From contig NC_018485.1 of the NCBI RefSeq assembly GCF_000304315.1, positions 3,566,501 to 3,630,500 on the forward strand: a stretch of DNA of 64,000 nucleotides, written 5' to 3'. How positions within the stretch are numbered: position 1 is the first letter of the stretch; each line of letters opens with the position of its first letter. The stretch is from Methylocystis sp. SC2. Lineage in GTDB: Bacteria; Pseudomonadota; Alphaproteobacteria; Rhizobiales; Beijerinckiaceae. Below are positions 54,582 through 63,953 of this stretch, piece by piece. The position numbers were made by a program, and so were the translations under genes. The notes under the pieces were generated by a model. The model was not told where the DNA came from. It was given only the letters and a program-made list of their open reading frames with translations, and searched no databases.

Positions 54582-55649
54582 TTAGGGCAGATCGATGGGC
54601 GCGGAGATTCGATCGGCCGATCGAAGCGCTCCGCGCTCATACCAGCCCTTGCTCCGATTGACGATCCAGACGACGCTCAGCATCACTGGAACTTCGATCA
54701 GCACGCCGACAACGGTGGCGAGCGCCGCGCCAGAGTCAAAGCCGAACAGGCTGATGGCCGCCGCGACCGCCAGTTCGAAGAAATTGCTCGCCCCGATCAG
54801 CGCCGAAGGGCCGGCGACGCAATGCGCCTCTCCCGCCGCGCGATTGAGCAGATAGGCGAGTCCGGCGTTGAAATAGACCTGGATCAGTATCGGCGCCGCG
54901 AGCATGGCGATGATCGCGGGTTGCCGGATGATCTGTTCCCCCTGAAAACCAAAGAGCAGAACGAGCGTCGCGAGCAGCGCGATGAGCGACGCCGGGCCGA
55001 TCTGCGCGAGCGTCCTGGCGAGACCCTTTTCGCCGCTCGCCGCGAGCAGCCGTTTGCGGGCGAATTGGGCGACGATCACCGGAACGAGGATGTAGAGGAC
55101 CACCGAGAGAAACAGCGTGTCCCAGGGCACGACGATCGAGGACAGTCCAAGCAGCAACCCGACGATGGGCGCGAAAGCGACGATCATGATCGCGTCATTG
55201 AGCGCGACCTGGCTCAGCGTGAAATGTGGCTCGCCCTTGGTGAGATTCGACCACACGAACACCATGGCGGTGCAAGGGGCCGCCGCGAGCAGGATCAGGC
55301 CCGCGATATAGGAGTCGATCTGGTCCGCCGGCAAATAGGGTCGAAACAGATAGCCGATGAAAATCCATCCGAGCAGCGCCATGGAAAAGGGTTTTATCGC
55401 CCAGTTGACGGCGAGCGTGACGCCGATCCCGCGCCAGTGACGCCCGACTTCCGCAAGCGCGGCGAAGTCGATCTTCATCAGCATCGGCGTGATCATCAGC
55501 CAGATGAGCGCCGCGACGGGCAAATTGACCTTCGCGACCTCCATCGCGCCAATGGCGTGGAACACGCCCGGCAGAAAATGCCCAAGCGCGACGCCGGCGA
55601 CGATGCAGAGCGCCACCCAGAGCGAGAGATAGCGTTCGAAGATGGTCAT
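54582..55649 (-). CDS. acr3: ACR3-family arsenite efflux transporter
   Basis: A 355-residue transporter of the BASS/ACR3 family with ten hydrophobic helices. PCTAMVFVWSNLTKGEPHFTL contains the conserved essential Cys in the fourth helix region; NLPVAALIWLMITPMLMKI and ALIGASNFFELAVAAA are family blocks. It expels arsenite after ArsC reduction. It lies 4 bases past the arsC-type stop and is the last gene of the arsR-arsC-acr3 operon. Confidence 0.93.
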   Translation of the reverse strand: MTIFERYLSLWVALCIVAGVALGHFLPGVFHAIGAMEVAKVNLPVAALIWLMITPMLMKIDFAALAEVGRHWRGIGVTLAVNWAIKPFSMALLGWIFIGYLFRPYLPADQIDSYIAGLILLAAAPCTAMVFVWSNLTKGEPHFTLSQVALNDAIMIVAFAPIVGLLLGLSSIVVPWDTLFLSVVLYILVPVIVAQFARKRLLAASGEKGLARTLAQIGPASLIALLATLVLLFGFQGEQIIRQPAIIAMLAAPILIQVYFNAGLAYLLNRAAGEAHCVAGPSALIGASNFFELAVAAAISLFGFDSGAALATVVGVLIEVPVMLSVVWIVNRSKGWYERGALRSADRISAPIDLP

Positions 55650-55652
55650 GAC

Positions 55653-56180
55653 TTACTCCGCGACCGTGTTCGGCGAAGTTGCGCCTTCCATCTCGCCGAT
55701 CTCGCGCAGGCGCTGGCTGAGCGCGAGTTTGTCGAGGCGATGCAGCGGAATCGCGCAGAACTGATCGACGCGGTTGCGTAGATAGCGGAAGGCCGTGGCG
55801 AAGGCGCGCTGCTTTTCTATGTCGCTTCCTTCGACCGCCGCGGGGTCTTCGATGCCCCAATGCGCGGTCATCGGCTGACCGGGCCACGCTGGACAGGCTT
55901 CGCCGGCCGCGCTGTCGCAGACGGTGAAGACAAAGTCCATGCGGGGCGCGTCCGGGCCGGCGAACTCGTTCCAATTCTTGGACCGATAGCCCTCGGTAGG
56001 AAGGCCCATCGTCTCCAGCGTCTTGAGCGCGTAAGGGTTCACTTCGCCCTTGGGATGGCTGCCGGCGGAAAAAACGTTGAACCGGCCGGCGCCGCGCGCG
56101 CGCAGCAGCGCTTCGGCCATGATCGAACGCGCGCTGTTGCCGGTGCAGAGGAACAGCACATTATAGATTCTGTCTGTCAT
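55653..56180 (-). CDS. arsC: Arsenate reductase (LMW-PTP type, ArsC)
   Basis: A 175-residue thiol phosphatase-like enzyme. Cys12 begins CTGNSARS, the P-loop typical of ArsC from this class; the later Cys88-region (CDSAAGEACPAWPG) holds the extra cysteines that resolve the arsenate intermediate in the thioredoxin-coupled type. It overlaps the arsR stop by 4 bases and precedes acr3. It is longer than a usual LMW-PTP because of the C-terminal helix. Confidence 0.92.
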   Translation of the reverse strand: MTDRIYNVLFLCTGNSARSIMAEALLRARGAGRFNVFSAGSHPKGEVNPYALKTLETMGLPTEGYRSKNWNEFAGPDAPRMDFVFTVCDSAAGEACPAWPGQPMTAHWGIEDPAAVEGSDIEKQRAFATAFRYLRNRVDQFCAIPLHRLDKLALSQRLREIGEMEGATSPNTVAE

Positions 56181-56515
56181 TGGCGAGACTCACATTTGAT
56201 GCGTGCAAGAGCGTCGGCGGGCGCGCATGGCGCGCCGCCGCAACAATCTTCGGCGAGGAAGCGCGCCAGCGCATTCAGCCGTGAAAGATCCGCCCGATAG
56301 ACGATGCTGCGGCCCGTACGGGCGCTGATGACCAGCTTCGCCTGCGAAAGGACGTTGAGATGGGCGGAGAGCGTGTTTTGCGGAACGCAGAGCGCCCGCG
56401 CGACGTCGCCGGCCGGCAGACCCTCGGGCTCGTGCCGGACGAGCAAACGGAAGGTCTCGAGCCGCGTCGGCTGCGAAAGCGCGGACAGACAGGCGAGAGC
56501 CGCTTCTATTTCCAT
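56177..56515 (-). CDS. arsR: ArsR-family winged-helix repressor
   Basis: A 112-residue repressor with ALSQPTRLETFRLLV, then the winged helix NTLSAHLNVLSQAKLVISARTGRS. A C-terminal Cys-Cys pair (DCCGGAPCAPADAL) could bind As(III). The ATG at 56515 gives the usual length; the longer frame to 56623 crosses the operator. It heads the arsenic operon and is divergent from tpiA. The Cys positions fit the C-terminal-type arsenic sensors. Confidence 0.92.
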   Translation of the reverse strand: MEIEAALACLSALSQPTRLETFRLLVRHEPEGLPAGDVARALCVPQNTLSAHLNVLSQAKLVISARTGRSIVYRADLSRLNALARFLAEDCCGGAPCAPADALARIKCESRQ

Positions 56516-56518
56516 GAA

Positions 56519-56532
56519 TCTAGATATATCGA
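56519..56532. promoter_or_regulatory. Candidate ArsR operator upstream of arsR
   Basis: TCTAGATATATCGA includes the perfect 8-bp palindrome GATATATC (56523-56530) just 7 bases before the arsR start. It is the only A/T-rich dyad in the 110-base gap between arsR and tpiA. It covers the place where a Shine-Dalgarno would be, so a protein bound here would block the whole operon. Assignment is by position and shape. Confidence 0.45.
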
Positions 56533-56628
56533 AATAAATGACGGCGCAATGACAGTCCATGGGCGCGCGCCCGCATTGTTGCGCGCCCTTAGCTCTGTTA
56601 CCCAGGCGTATTGTCAGGAGCATTTCGC

Positions 56629-57381
56629 ATGACCCGTCGTCCGCTCGTCGCCGGAAATTGGAAAATGAACGGGCTGCGCGCCTCGCTGGCCGAGATCGAG
56701 GCGATGGGCGCCGCCTATGACGACGCGCTGCGCGCGCGCGCCGAACTGATCGTCTGTCCGCCGGCCACGCTGATCGCCCTCGCGCGCGAGATTGCGACGC
56801 GCGGCGGCTTGGGCCTTGGCGGGCAGAACTGCCATGCCGAAGCCAGCGGCGCTCACACGGGCGATATTTCCGCCGAGATGCTCAAGGACGCCGGCGCGTC
56901 CTTTGTCATCGTCGGCCACAGTGAACGTCGTTCCGACCATGGCGAGAGCGACGCCGACGTGCGGGCGAAGGCCGCCGCCGCCCTGCGCGCCGGACTTACG
57001 CCGATCATTTGCGTCGGCGAAACGCGCGTCGAGCGAGAGGCAGGCGAGGCGTTGAGCGTCGTCGGCGCGCAGATCGCGGGCTCGCTTCCCGCCGATGCGC
57101 CTGCGCATATCGTCGTCGCCTATGAGCCGGTCTGGGCGATCGGCACAGGCTTGACGCCAACCGTCGATGACGTCGCCGAAATGCATGCCTTCGCGCGCGA
57201 GCGGATCGAAGCTCGGCTCGGCGGCGGCAAGAGCGGCGACGTGCGCATTCTCTACGGCGGCTCGGTCAAGCCGTCGAACGCCCGCGAATTGATGCATGTC
57301 GCCAATGTCGACGGCGCGCTGGTTGGCGGCGCGAGTTTGACGGCCAAGGAGTTCATCGGCGTCGCGCGCGCCTATGTCTGA
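56629..57381 (+). CDS. tpiA: Triose-phosphate isomerase
   Basis: A 250-residue glycolytic isomerase interconverting dihydroxyacetone phosphate and glyceraldehyde 3-phosphate. VAGNWKMNG holds Asn10 and Lys12; HSERRSDHG has the catalytic His; [10 protein letters not shown] has the catalytic Glu; and [10 protein letters not shown] is the phosphate loop. The ATG at 56629 follows CAGGAG. It is transcribed away from arsR. It is followed at 92 bases by a catalase-like gene, which may be in the same transcript. Confidence 0.96.
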   Translation: MTRRPLVAGNWKMNGLRASLAEIEAMGAAYDDALRARAELIVCPPATLIALAREIATRGGLGLGGQNCHAEASGAHTGDISAEMLKDAGASFVIVGHSERRSDHGESDADVRAKAAAALRAGLTPIICVGETRVEREAGEALSVVGAQIAGSLPADAPAHIVVAYEPVWAIGTGLTPTVDDVAEMHAFARERIEARLGGGKSGDVRILYGGSVKPSNARELMHVANVDGALVGGASLTAKEFIGVARAYV

Positions 57382-57473
57382 CAAGCAAAGCTGGACAATC
57401 GGATGGGGGCCGATAAAGTCGCCTGCTGAGAGGGGCCGGTTTTCTCTAAATTGTTTGAATGAGGGGGCATGCC

Positions 57474-58559
57474 ATGGGCCCGAATGATTTCGGCGCGATT
57501 GAATTGGTCGATGAAGACCGTGTCTATCCCGGTTCGCGATTCAGCGACGTGCGCGACGCGGTGTTCGCCAATCCCTATCAAAAGGTCTGGGGCGCGCCCG
57601 GCGAGCCGCCGCTCCCCTTCGTGATGCCGACTTTTTTCGACATGTTGCGCGTGCTTTGGCGGGGCCGGCACTTTTTGAGGCAGGCCGCCGAGCGATCGGT
57701 CGACGCGCGCAGCGATCTGAGGTGGGGGCCCGATAAAAAAGGCTTCAGACGCATCGTGCATCCCTGGGGCGTCGTTCTGACGGGCCTCTGGGAAATTACC
57801 GAGGACAGCGGCTACACCGGCTATTTCCAGAAGGGCAGCAAGGCGCTTGTCGTCGCGCGCTATTCCAACGGCGGGGCGGTGAAGCGCGGCAAACCGCGCG
57901 GGCAGGGCATCGCCGGCAAGCTCTTTCCGACGACCGACCCAGACCATAAGGAGCCGTTGCAGACGGCGAACTTCTTCACGATCGACGACATCGTCGGCGC
58001 CTCGACGCGCTACATCAACGATGTCGATTTCGTCAATGCGCCGAACGTCACTCTCTCAAATGATTGGGCGACGTCGCCCATCGTCATGACGGCGGGCATC
58101 GTGTTCGCGATCACCGATAAGGATCCGACCGAGCGGCAGCTCCACGAAGTCGCCGAGCTCGGCAAGCCTCGCGACATTCCCACCCGAGCGCCGCGCTTCA
58201 TGCGCTTAAAGCTTGCGCCGGGTCATCCGCGAATTGAAGGAGAGGGACTCGATTCACGCGATGAATTGCTGGCGATGATGTTCGACAAGGGCGACCCGAC
58301 GCCGAGGCGCGAGATCGTTTTCACCATCGAGGTCACCGAGGATGGCGAAGTCACCGGCCGCACCGGATTCAAGAAGGGGACGTTCCGCAACTGGCGGCGG
58401 ATCGGCGCGCTGACCTTCGACAACGCCGTCGCCTCCTACAACGGCGATCACGTCCTGCATTTCCACCATCCCAATTGGCGGATCGATCGCAACGATCCGG
58501 CGACGAGGTTCCGGCCCTCGCCAACGGGCAGCGAAGTCGAAAAGGCCGAGGCGATGTAG
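57474..58559 (+). CDS. Catalase-like haem protein of unknown function
   Basis: A 361-residue protein. The central part (ALVVARYSNGGAVKRGKPRGQGIAGKLFPT, residues about 125-155) resembles the haem-binding N-terminal portion of the catalase superfamily (R-F-S-x-G-...-G-R-G-x-A-x-K). TANFFTIDDIVGASTRYI follows. The classical catalase Tyr and active-site His/Asn are not evident. The ATG at 57474 has AGGGGG upstream; an ATG 15 bases earlier is possible. Possibly a peroxidase or lipid-oxygen enzyme; substrate unknown. Confidence 0.6.
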   Translation: MGPNDFGAIELVDEDRVYPGSRFSDVRDAVFANPYQKVWGAPGEPPLPFVMPTFFDMLRVLWRGRHFLRQAAERSVDARSDLRWGPDKKGFRRIVHPWGVVLTGLWEITEDSGYTGYFQKGSKALVVARYSNGGAVKRGKPRGQGIAGKLFPTTDPDHKEPLQTANFFTIDDIVGASTRYINDVDFVNAPNVTLSNDWATSPIVMTAGIVFAITDKDPTERQLHEVAELGKPRDIPTRAPRFMRLKLAPGHPRIEGEGLDSRDELLAMMFDKGDPTPRREIVFTIEVTEDGEVTGRTGFKKGTFRNWRRIGALTFDNAVASYNGDHVLHFHHPNWRIDRNDPATRFRPSPTGSEVEKAEAM

Positions 58560-58634
58560 GCTTGCCGCCTTGCCAAGCGACCGATATAAGCGCGACGCCC
58601 ACACCATGCTCCAACGACGAGGCGACGCGCTCCT

Positions 58635-59057
58635 ATGGCGATCGAACGCACTTTTTCCATCCTCAAGCCCGACGCGACGAAGCGCAATCTCACAGGCAAG
58701 ATCAACGCGCTGATCGAAGAGGCGGGCCTGCGCATCGTCGCTCAGAAGCGCATCCGCATGACGCGCGAGCAGGCGGAAACATTTTATGCTGTGCATAAGG
58801 AGCGGCCGTTTTTCGGCGAACTCGTCGACTTCATGATTTCCGAGCCCGTCGTCGTGCAGGTCCTTGAAGGCGAGAACGCCATCGCCCGCTACCGCGAAGT
58901 TATGGGCGCGACCAATCCCGCGAACGCCGCGCCGGGAACGATTCGCAAGGAACATGCGCTGAGCGTCGGCGAGAATTCGGTGCACGGCTCAGACGCGCCG
59001 GAAACCGCGGCCGTGGAGATCGCGCAGTTCTTTTCCGGCAATGAGATCGTCGGTTAA
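58635..59057 (+). CDS. ndk: Nucleoside diphosphate kinase
   Basis: A 140-residue kinase balancing nucleoside triphosphate pools. [13 protein letters not shown] begins the fold and [12 protein letters not shown] holds the active-site phospho-histidine His117. The start MAIERTFS at 58635 has a weak GAGGCGA site before it. An intrinsic terminator follows 25 bases after the stop. Length matches the family. Confidence 0.96.
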   Translation: MAIERTFSILKPDATKRNLTGKINALIEEAGLRIVAQKRIRMTREQAETFYAVHKERPFFGELVDFMISEPVVVQVLEGENAIARYREVMGATNPANAAPGTIRKEHALSVGENSVHGSDAPETAAVEIAQFFSGNEIVG

Positions 59058-59081
59058 GCTCTCCACGACGGATAAATTGTG

Positions 59082-59110
59082 AGCCCGGCCAGCGCTGCTG
59101 GTCGGGCTTT
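59082..59110 (+). terminator. Rho-independent terminator after ndk
   Basis: AGCCCGGCCAGC (59082-59093) pairs with GCTGGTCGGGCT (59097-59108; one G-T pair) around a GCT loop, followed by TTT. It lies 25 bases after the ndk stop. Confidence 0.8.
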
Positions 59111-59200
59111 GACGCGTGTGTTACAGAAGCGTGATATTATTGTGTATTTTATCGGCGGCGCGACTGTTGCGCTATTTCATCACGTTTTTAGAGGCCAGAA

Positions 59201-61489
59201 ATGAGCGAAGCCGTAATCGACCGCGCTGCGGATGCGAAAATTCTTGACCGCGCTTCGGATGCGAATGTTTTCGAAATCGGGGTTTCGATGTCTGGCGCGA
59301 TTAGCGCCGGAGCCTACACAGCCGGCGTGTTCGACTTCCTGATTCAGGCGCTTGACGAATGGGAGAATAAGAAAGCCGAGGTCGCCGCCTCGTTGGCGAA
59401 GGGCGATGTCACCGTGGAAGAGGCGGACCGCATCCTACCGCGACATTCGGTGGGCCTGAAGGTGCTCACCGGCGCCTCGGCTGGCGCGATCACCGCCGCG
59501 ATCGGCGTTTTGTCGATGGCGACGCAGGCGCAGTTCGAACCATTCACGCGAGAAGATGAGGAAACGCTGTTCCTCAACGTTCCGCCCGATGCGCAAAAGG
59601 TGAAGTGCTGGCTGCCGAAGCTATACGACGCCTGGGTCGTGCGCCCGTCATTGCTTCCCCGCCTGTCCCCGGAAGGCGCGCGTCTCGGCTTCGGCATGCT
59701 GGAGACGTTCGACGTCCGAGAAGACAAGGATACGCCTACGGTAGGGGTTCCCGACTATTTCGCGGCGAGCGAGGCGCCACCGCCCAACTGGCGAAACGGC
59801 AAGCCGCTTTGCGCGCTGCTCAATACGGCGGTGCTCGACGAGATCGCGCAGAATGTGCTTGCGACAGCAGAAACGGCTCCGCCGCGCTCCTACGTGTCGC
59901 AGACTTTGCATGTGTATATGACGCTCGGCAATCTGCGCGGCACGCCCTATTCGATCACCTTCGGCAACTCCCGCTACGGCATGCTGACCCATGGGGATCG
60001 GGCGCATTTTCGGGTGCAGGGGCTCGGGAGTTGGAAAACGTCGAGCGTCTTCGCCGACAACGACTATTCGATCCTGCTCAAGAAAGACGCGCTGAAAGAC
60101 GCCGATGCGGCAACGTCAACGAAAGGGCCCTGGCGTGACTTCGCCGTTTGCGCGCTTGCGTCGTCAGCCTTTCCGATAGGGCTTTCGCCGCGTCTGTTAT
60201 CATTGCCGCTCAATGATTATCGCGACCGGCTTTTTCCCGAGCCGACGCTCGCCGCGCGCCAAGTCGTGTCGCTCAAGTCTGGGAAGCGTGTGCTGGCGCC
60301 CTATTGGCCGAAATGGGAGGAATTCGACGACCCCAACGGCTACAACCCCTTCGTCACGGTCGACGGCGGGGTGATCAACAACGATCCTTTCGAATATGCG
60401 CGATTTACGCTGATGGAGGAACTCGGCGCGCCTAACGAGCGGGACGTTCTGACGGCGAAACGCGCCGTCATCATGGTTGCGCCATTTCCCGATCCGCCGG
60501 AAATGCTTACCGCCGATAAGCCGGATGTTGACGTCATCTCGATTCTGCGGGCGCTCATTCCAGCCTGGAAAAACCAGGCGCGCTTCAAGCTGAGCGAACT
60601 GGTGCTGGCGCTTGATCCCGACATCGGGAGCCGCTTCATGATCAGTCCGGTGCGCGACGGACGCCCGTTCACGATTGCGAGCGGGGCCATCGGCGGCTTC
60701 GGCGGCTTTTTCGCCCGTCAATTTCGCGATCATGATTTCCAACTCGGCCGGCGCAACTGCCAGGCGTTTCTGCGCCGCTATTTTGCGCTGCCTCAAGGTT
60801 CGCAAATCTTTGCCGGATGGCGTGGCGGCGACATGGTGGAGGGCGTGACGACGGTGCATGCCGACACAATCCCCGCCAACTGCCTGTTGCCCTTGTTCGG
60901 TTCGGCAAACAAAGACGTTCCCGAACCGAAATGGCCGCAGATGACGCAGGCCGAATTCGCCAAGCTGATGGAGTTTTTCAATGCGCGCTTTGACGCCGTG
61001 GTGAAGCGCGTCGTCGATGATCAGGTGAAGTTCTGGCCGTTGAGATATGTGCTCAAATTCGCGCTGCGCTGGCGTGCGGGAGGCCTTGCGGGTCGCAACT
61101 GGATGCTTTCGAAGCTGCACTATGGCGTCGAATCTGAACTTCTTGCGCGCGGCCAGATCGCATTCGCTGACGAAACGGCGCAAGCGGATGATAATACGCG
61201 CGCCGTGCTTGCGGCGTTGGTCGATCCGAATTTCGATTTGCGCACGCCGTCCGGCATTGCGTCTTCGCTCTCGCTCGATCGCGCCAAGGTCGAAGAGATT
61301 CTTCAAAATGGCGCACGACCGGAATTGGCGCCTTACGGCGTATGGCGGACGCCATGGACGGCCGACAATCACGAACCGCTTTACACGAGCGAGTTGCGCA
61401 GGCCCGTCGGCTTGAAGTGGTCGCTGCTGAAACGCTGGACAGGCCGCGATCACTACGGCCCGTTGGGATCCGCGCCATCGATCGGGTAA
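59201..61489 (+). CDS. Patatin-like phospholipase family protein
   Basis: A 762-residue protein. The oxyanion segment EIGVSMSGAISAGAYTAGVFD (about 25-45), the nucleophile Ser93 in GASAGA and the acidic Asp388 in TVDGGVINNDPFEYARF form the patatin Ser-Asp dyad. The rest of the chain (about 300 residues after the dyad) is alpha-helical with no motif I know and is typical of long patatin-related bacterial proteins (DUF3376 type). The ATG at 59201 follows GAGGCCAGAA. It is monocistronic between two terminators. Likely a lipid hydrolase; target unknown. Confidence 0.85.
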   Translation: MSEAVIDRAADAKILDRASDANVFEIGVSMSGAISAGAYTAGVFDFLIQALDEWENKKAEVAASLAKGDVTVEEADRILPRHSVGLKVLTGASAGAITAAIGVLSMATQAQFEPFTREDEETLFLNVPPDAQKVKCWLPKLYDAWVVRPSLLPRLSPEGARLGFGMLETFDVREDKDTPTVGVPDYFAASEAPPPNWRNGKPLCALLNTAVLDEIAQNVLATAETAPPRSYVSQTLHVYMTLGNLRGTPYSITFGNSRYGMLTHGDRAHFRVQGLGSWKTSSVFADNDYSILLKKDALKDADAATSTKGPWRDFAVCALASSAFPIGLSPRLLSLPLNDYRDRLFPEPTLAARQVVSLKSGKRVLAPYWPKWEEFDDPNGYNPFVTVDGGVINNDPFEYARFTLMEELGAPNERDVLTAKRAVIMVAPFPDPPEMLTADKPDVDVISILRALIPAWKNQARFKLSELVLALDPDIGSRFMISPVRDGRPFTIASGAIGGFGGFFARQFRDHDFQLGRRNCQAFLRRYFALPQGSQIFAGWRGGDMVEGVTTVHADTIPANCLLPLFGSANKDVPEPKWPQMTQAEFAKLMEFFNARFDAVVKRVVDDQVKFWPLRYVLKFALRWRAGGLAGRNWMLSKLHYGVESELLARGQIAFADETAQADDNTRAVLAALVDPNFDLRTPSGIASSLSLDRAKVEEILQNGARPELAPYGVWRTPWTADNHEPLYTSELRRPVGLKWSLLKRWTGRDHYGPLGSAPSIG

Positions 61490-61517
61490 GCCGGCGACCG
61501 TCTCGGAAGCAATCGTC

Positions 61518-62225
61518 TCAGGGCGCGGTGGAGAAATAGGCGCTCATCATCCTGTCGCGATAGGCGACAAGATTGGGTTCCGCCAGCGCCGCGTCGCGAA
61601 CGGCGCTCTCCGACATCGGCGATAAAACCGACGCGACGAACGCGAAGACCGTGGCGTCGGCGCCGCAGGGCGCATCGCCGAAGAGATAGGGCTTGTCGCC
61701 GATCAGCGTCGCGAGCGCCTCGATGTCGCGCACGCCGAGCGCGTCGATTTCCGACGGGCGGTGACGGCCCATGCCCTGCGCCCAAATCGATTTGGCGATC
61801 TTGCGGCGAATGAACCATTTCGCCAGCGGGCGCGCGAGGGCGGGCACGCTTTCGAAGAAGCGCGCCGGACCGCGGTTGAAATTGGCGTCATCCATCCAAC
61901 GCGCATGGACGATGACCCAATAGAGATGTTCTTCGCACATCTTCTCGACGCACCAGCCGATCGCCTTTTGCGTGGCGCTCAATTGCGCGTCGAAGTCCAC
62001 GCCGTATTTATTTTCGATATGGAATCGGATGAAGGTCGAATCGGCGATGATTTCGCCGGCGTCGTCGATGTAGGGTTGCTTGCCTTTCGGCGCTTTCGAA
62101 AAGCCGCTGCGGTCTTCGACATAGTCGAGGCCAGCGATCTTTAAGAGCACCATCGCTTTCGTCACGAAAGGCGATGCGTCCGGCAGTCCGGCGGCGGGGC
62201 GGAAGCAATACAGCGTGATCGTCAT
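61518..62225 (-). CDS. Glutathione S-transferase family protein
   Basis: A 235-residue protein. The N-terminal thioredoxin fold (MTITLYCFRPAAGLPDASPFVTKAMVLL) and the SFIRFHIENKYG region form the glutathione site (Ser-type); the helical C-terminal domain runs from about residue 85 (AIGWCVEKMCEEHLYWVIVHARW). The ATG at 62225 is used; longer starts cover unrelated Arg-rich sequence. Substrate not predicted. It lies just past purN on the same strand. Confidence 0.88.
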   Translation of the reverse strand: MTITLYCFRPAAGLPDASPFVTKAMVLLKIAGLDYVEDRSGFSKAPKGKQPYIDDAGEIIADSTFIRFHIENKYGVDFDAQLSATQKAIGWCVEKMCEEHLYWVIVHARWMDDANFNRGPARFFESVPALARPLAKWFIRRKIAKSIWAQGMGRHRPSEIDALGVRDIEALATLIGDKPYLFGDAPCGADATVFAFVASVLSPMSESAVRDAALAEPNLVAYRDRMMSAYFSTAP

Positions 62226-62235
62226 GAAATCCTCC

Positions 62236-62895
62236 TTAGCGCGCCGCAGCGGCGTCAGGAACGATAAGCGCCGATTCATGCGCCGCAGGCGCGCCGAGCA
62301 CGCGATTGCCTTCGATCCGCACGGCGCCGGACGCGACCAGCCGCAGCGCCATCGGATAGATGACATGCTCCTGGGCGAGGACGCGTGCGGCGAGCGTCTG
62401 CGGCGTGTCGTCGTCGAGCACGGGCACGGCGGCCTGCGCGACGATCGGACCTTCGTCCATTTCCGGCACGACGAAATGCACGGTGGCGCCGTGAATCTTT
62501 ACGCCGTCGGCCAGCGCGCGCGCATGCGTGTCGAGTCCGCGATAGGAGGGCAACAGGGCAGGGTGAATGTTGAGCATGCGCCCGCGCCAGAGGCCGACGA
62601 ACCAGGGCGTGAACATGCGCAGAAAGCCTGCGAGGCAAATGAATTCGATGCGATAGGTTTCCAGCACCAATTGCAGCGAACGCTCGAATTCCTCGCGTCC
62701 GGCATAAATCTTGTGGTCGACCGCGGCCGTCGCGACGCCGGCGGCCTTCGCCTTGGCGAGGCCCGGCGCATCGGGGCGATTGGAAAGCACAAGGGCGATT
62801 TCAGCCGGAAAGCTGGGGTCCCTGGCGGCGGCGATCAGCGCGTCCATGTTTGAGCCGCGCCCCGAGATGAGAATCGCGGTGCGTAGCCGCGTCAC
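62236..62895 (-). CDS. purN: Phosphoribosylglycinamide formyltransferase (PurN)
   Basis: A 219-residue enzyme that transfers a formyl group from 10-formyl-THF to GAR. It begins [19 protein letters not shown] and holds [22 protein letters not shown] and [16 protein letters not shown], with the catalytic Asn, His and Asp. The start is GTG at 62895, 4 bases into the purM stop, so the two are coupled. The C-terminal tail is Ala/Arg-rich. Confidence 0.95.
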   Translation of the reverse strand: MTRLRTAILISGRGSNMDALIAAARDPSFPAEIALVLSNRPDAPGLAKAKAAGVATAAVDHKIYAGREEFERSLQLVLETYRIEFICLAGFLRMFTPWFVGLWRGRMLNIHPALLPSYRGLDTHARALADGVKIHGATVHFVVPEMDEGPIVAQAAVPVLDDDTPQTLAARVLAQEHVIYPMALRLVASGAVRIEGNRVLGAPAAHESALIVPDAAAAR

Positions 62896-63953
62896 AACGT
62901 CAGCGTCCCATGCGTCACGACCCGCTCGCCGTCGGTCTCGACGACTTTGCCGATGCGCACGGGCTTCTCGGCGACGGCGCGCAACGCCGACTCCACCTCG
63001 CCGGCGGCGGGCTCGGAGGCCACCACCACCATGCCGATTCCGCAGTTGAAGGTGCGCAGCATCTCGCTCGCCGCGATGCCGCCTGTCTCGGCGAGCCAAC
63101 GGAAAACCGGCGGCGGCGCGAACGTCGACAGGTCGAGCGCGACGCCGAGCCCGCTGGGCAGCACGCGTGGGAGGTTGTCGGGAAAGCCGCCGCCGGTGAT
63201 ATGGGCGAGGGCGACGATGTGCGGCGTCGCCTTCAAGGCCGCGAGCAGGGGCTTCACGTAGATGCGGGTCGGCGTCAACAGCGCCTTGGCCAGATTGAGG
63301 TCGCGCGCGAAAGGCGCGGTGGCGCTCCACGCGAGTCCAGCGTGCTTCACAACGCTGCGCACGAGCGAATAGCCATTGGAATGGACGCCGGAGGAGGGGA
63401 GTCCGAAAAGGACGTCCCCGGCGTGGACGTCGCGGGGGAGAAGGCGATTGCGCTCTGCGGCGCCGACCGCGAATCCGGCGAGGTCATAGTCGCCGCGCGC
63501 ATAGAGGCCCGGCATTTCGGCGGTCTCGCCGCCAAGCAGGGCGCATCCCGCCTCTACGCAACCGGCGGCGACGCCCTTCACCACCGACGCCGCGACGGCG
63601 GGGTCGAGTTTGCCCGCCGCGTAATAATCAAGGAAGAAAAGCGGCTCGGCGCCCTGAACGACGAGGTCGTTGACGCACATGGCGACGAGATCGATTCCGA
63701 TCGTTTCGTGCAGACCGGATTCGATCGCGATCTTCACCTTGGTGCCGACGCCGTCGTTTGCCGCGACGAGGACAGGATCGGAAAATCCGGCCGCCTTGAG
63801 ATCGAACACGCCGCCGAAGCCGCCGATCTCGCCGTCGGCGCCGGAGCGCCGCGTCGAGCGCACGGCGGGACGGATCATGTCGACGAACCGATTGCCCGCG
63901 TCGATGTCGACGCCGGCGCCGGCGTAGGTAAGGCCCGAAGTTCTCTGTTGCAT
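62892..63953 (-). CDS. purM: Phosphoribosylformylglycinamidine cyclo-ligase (AIR synthase)
   Basis: A 353-residue ATP-dependent enzyme that closes the imidazole ring to AIR. It starts [21 protein letters not shown] and contains [41 protein letters not shown] and [15 protein letters not shown], the ATP-grasp-like PurM marks. The ATG at 63953 is preceded by GAAGGATG. It overlaps purN by 4 bases. A likely promoter is right of 63954. Confidence 0.96.
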   Translation of the reverse strand: MQQRTSGLTYAGAGVDIDAGNRFVDMIRPAVRSTRRSGADGEIGGFGGVFDLKAAGFSDPVLVAANDGVGTKVKIAIESGLHETIGIDLVAMCVNDLVVQGAEPLFFLDYYAAGKLDPAVAASVVKGVAAGCVEAGCALLGGETAEMPGLYARGDYDLAGFAVGAAERNRLLPRDVHAGDVLFGLPSSGVHSNGYSLVRSVVKHAGLAWSATAPFARDLNLAKALLTPTRIYVKPLLAALKATPHIVALAHITGGGFPDNLPRVLPSGLGVALDLSTFAPPPVFRWLAETGGIAASEMLRTFNCGIGMVVVASEPAAGEVESALRAVAEKPVRIGKVVETDGERVVTHGTLTL

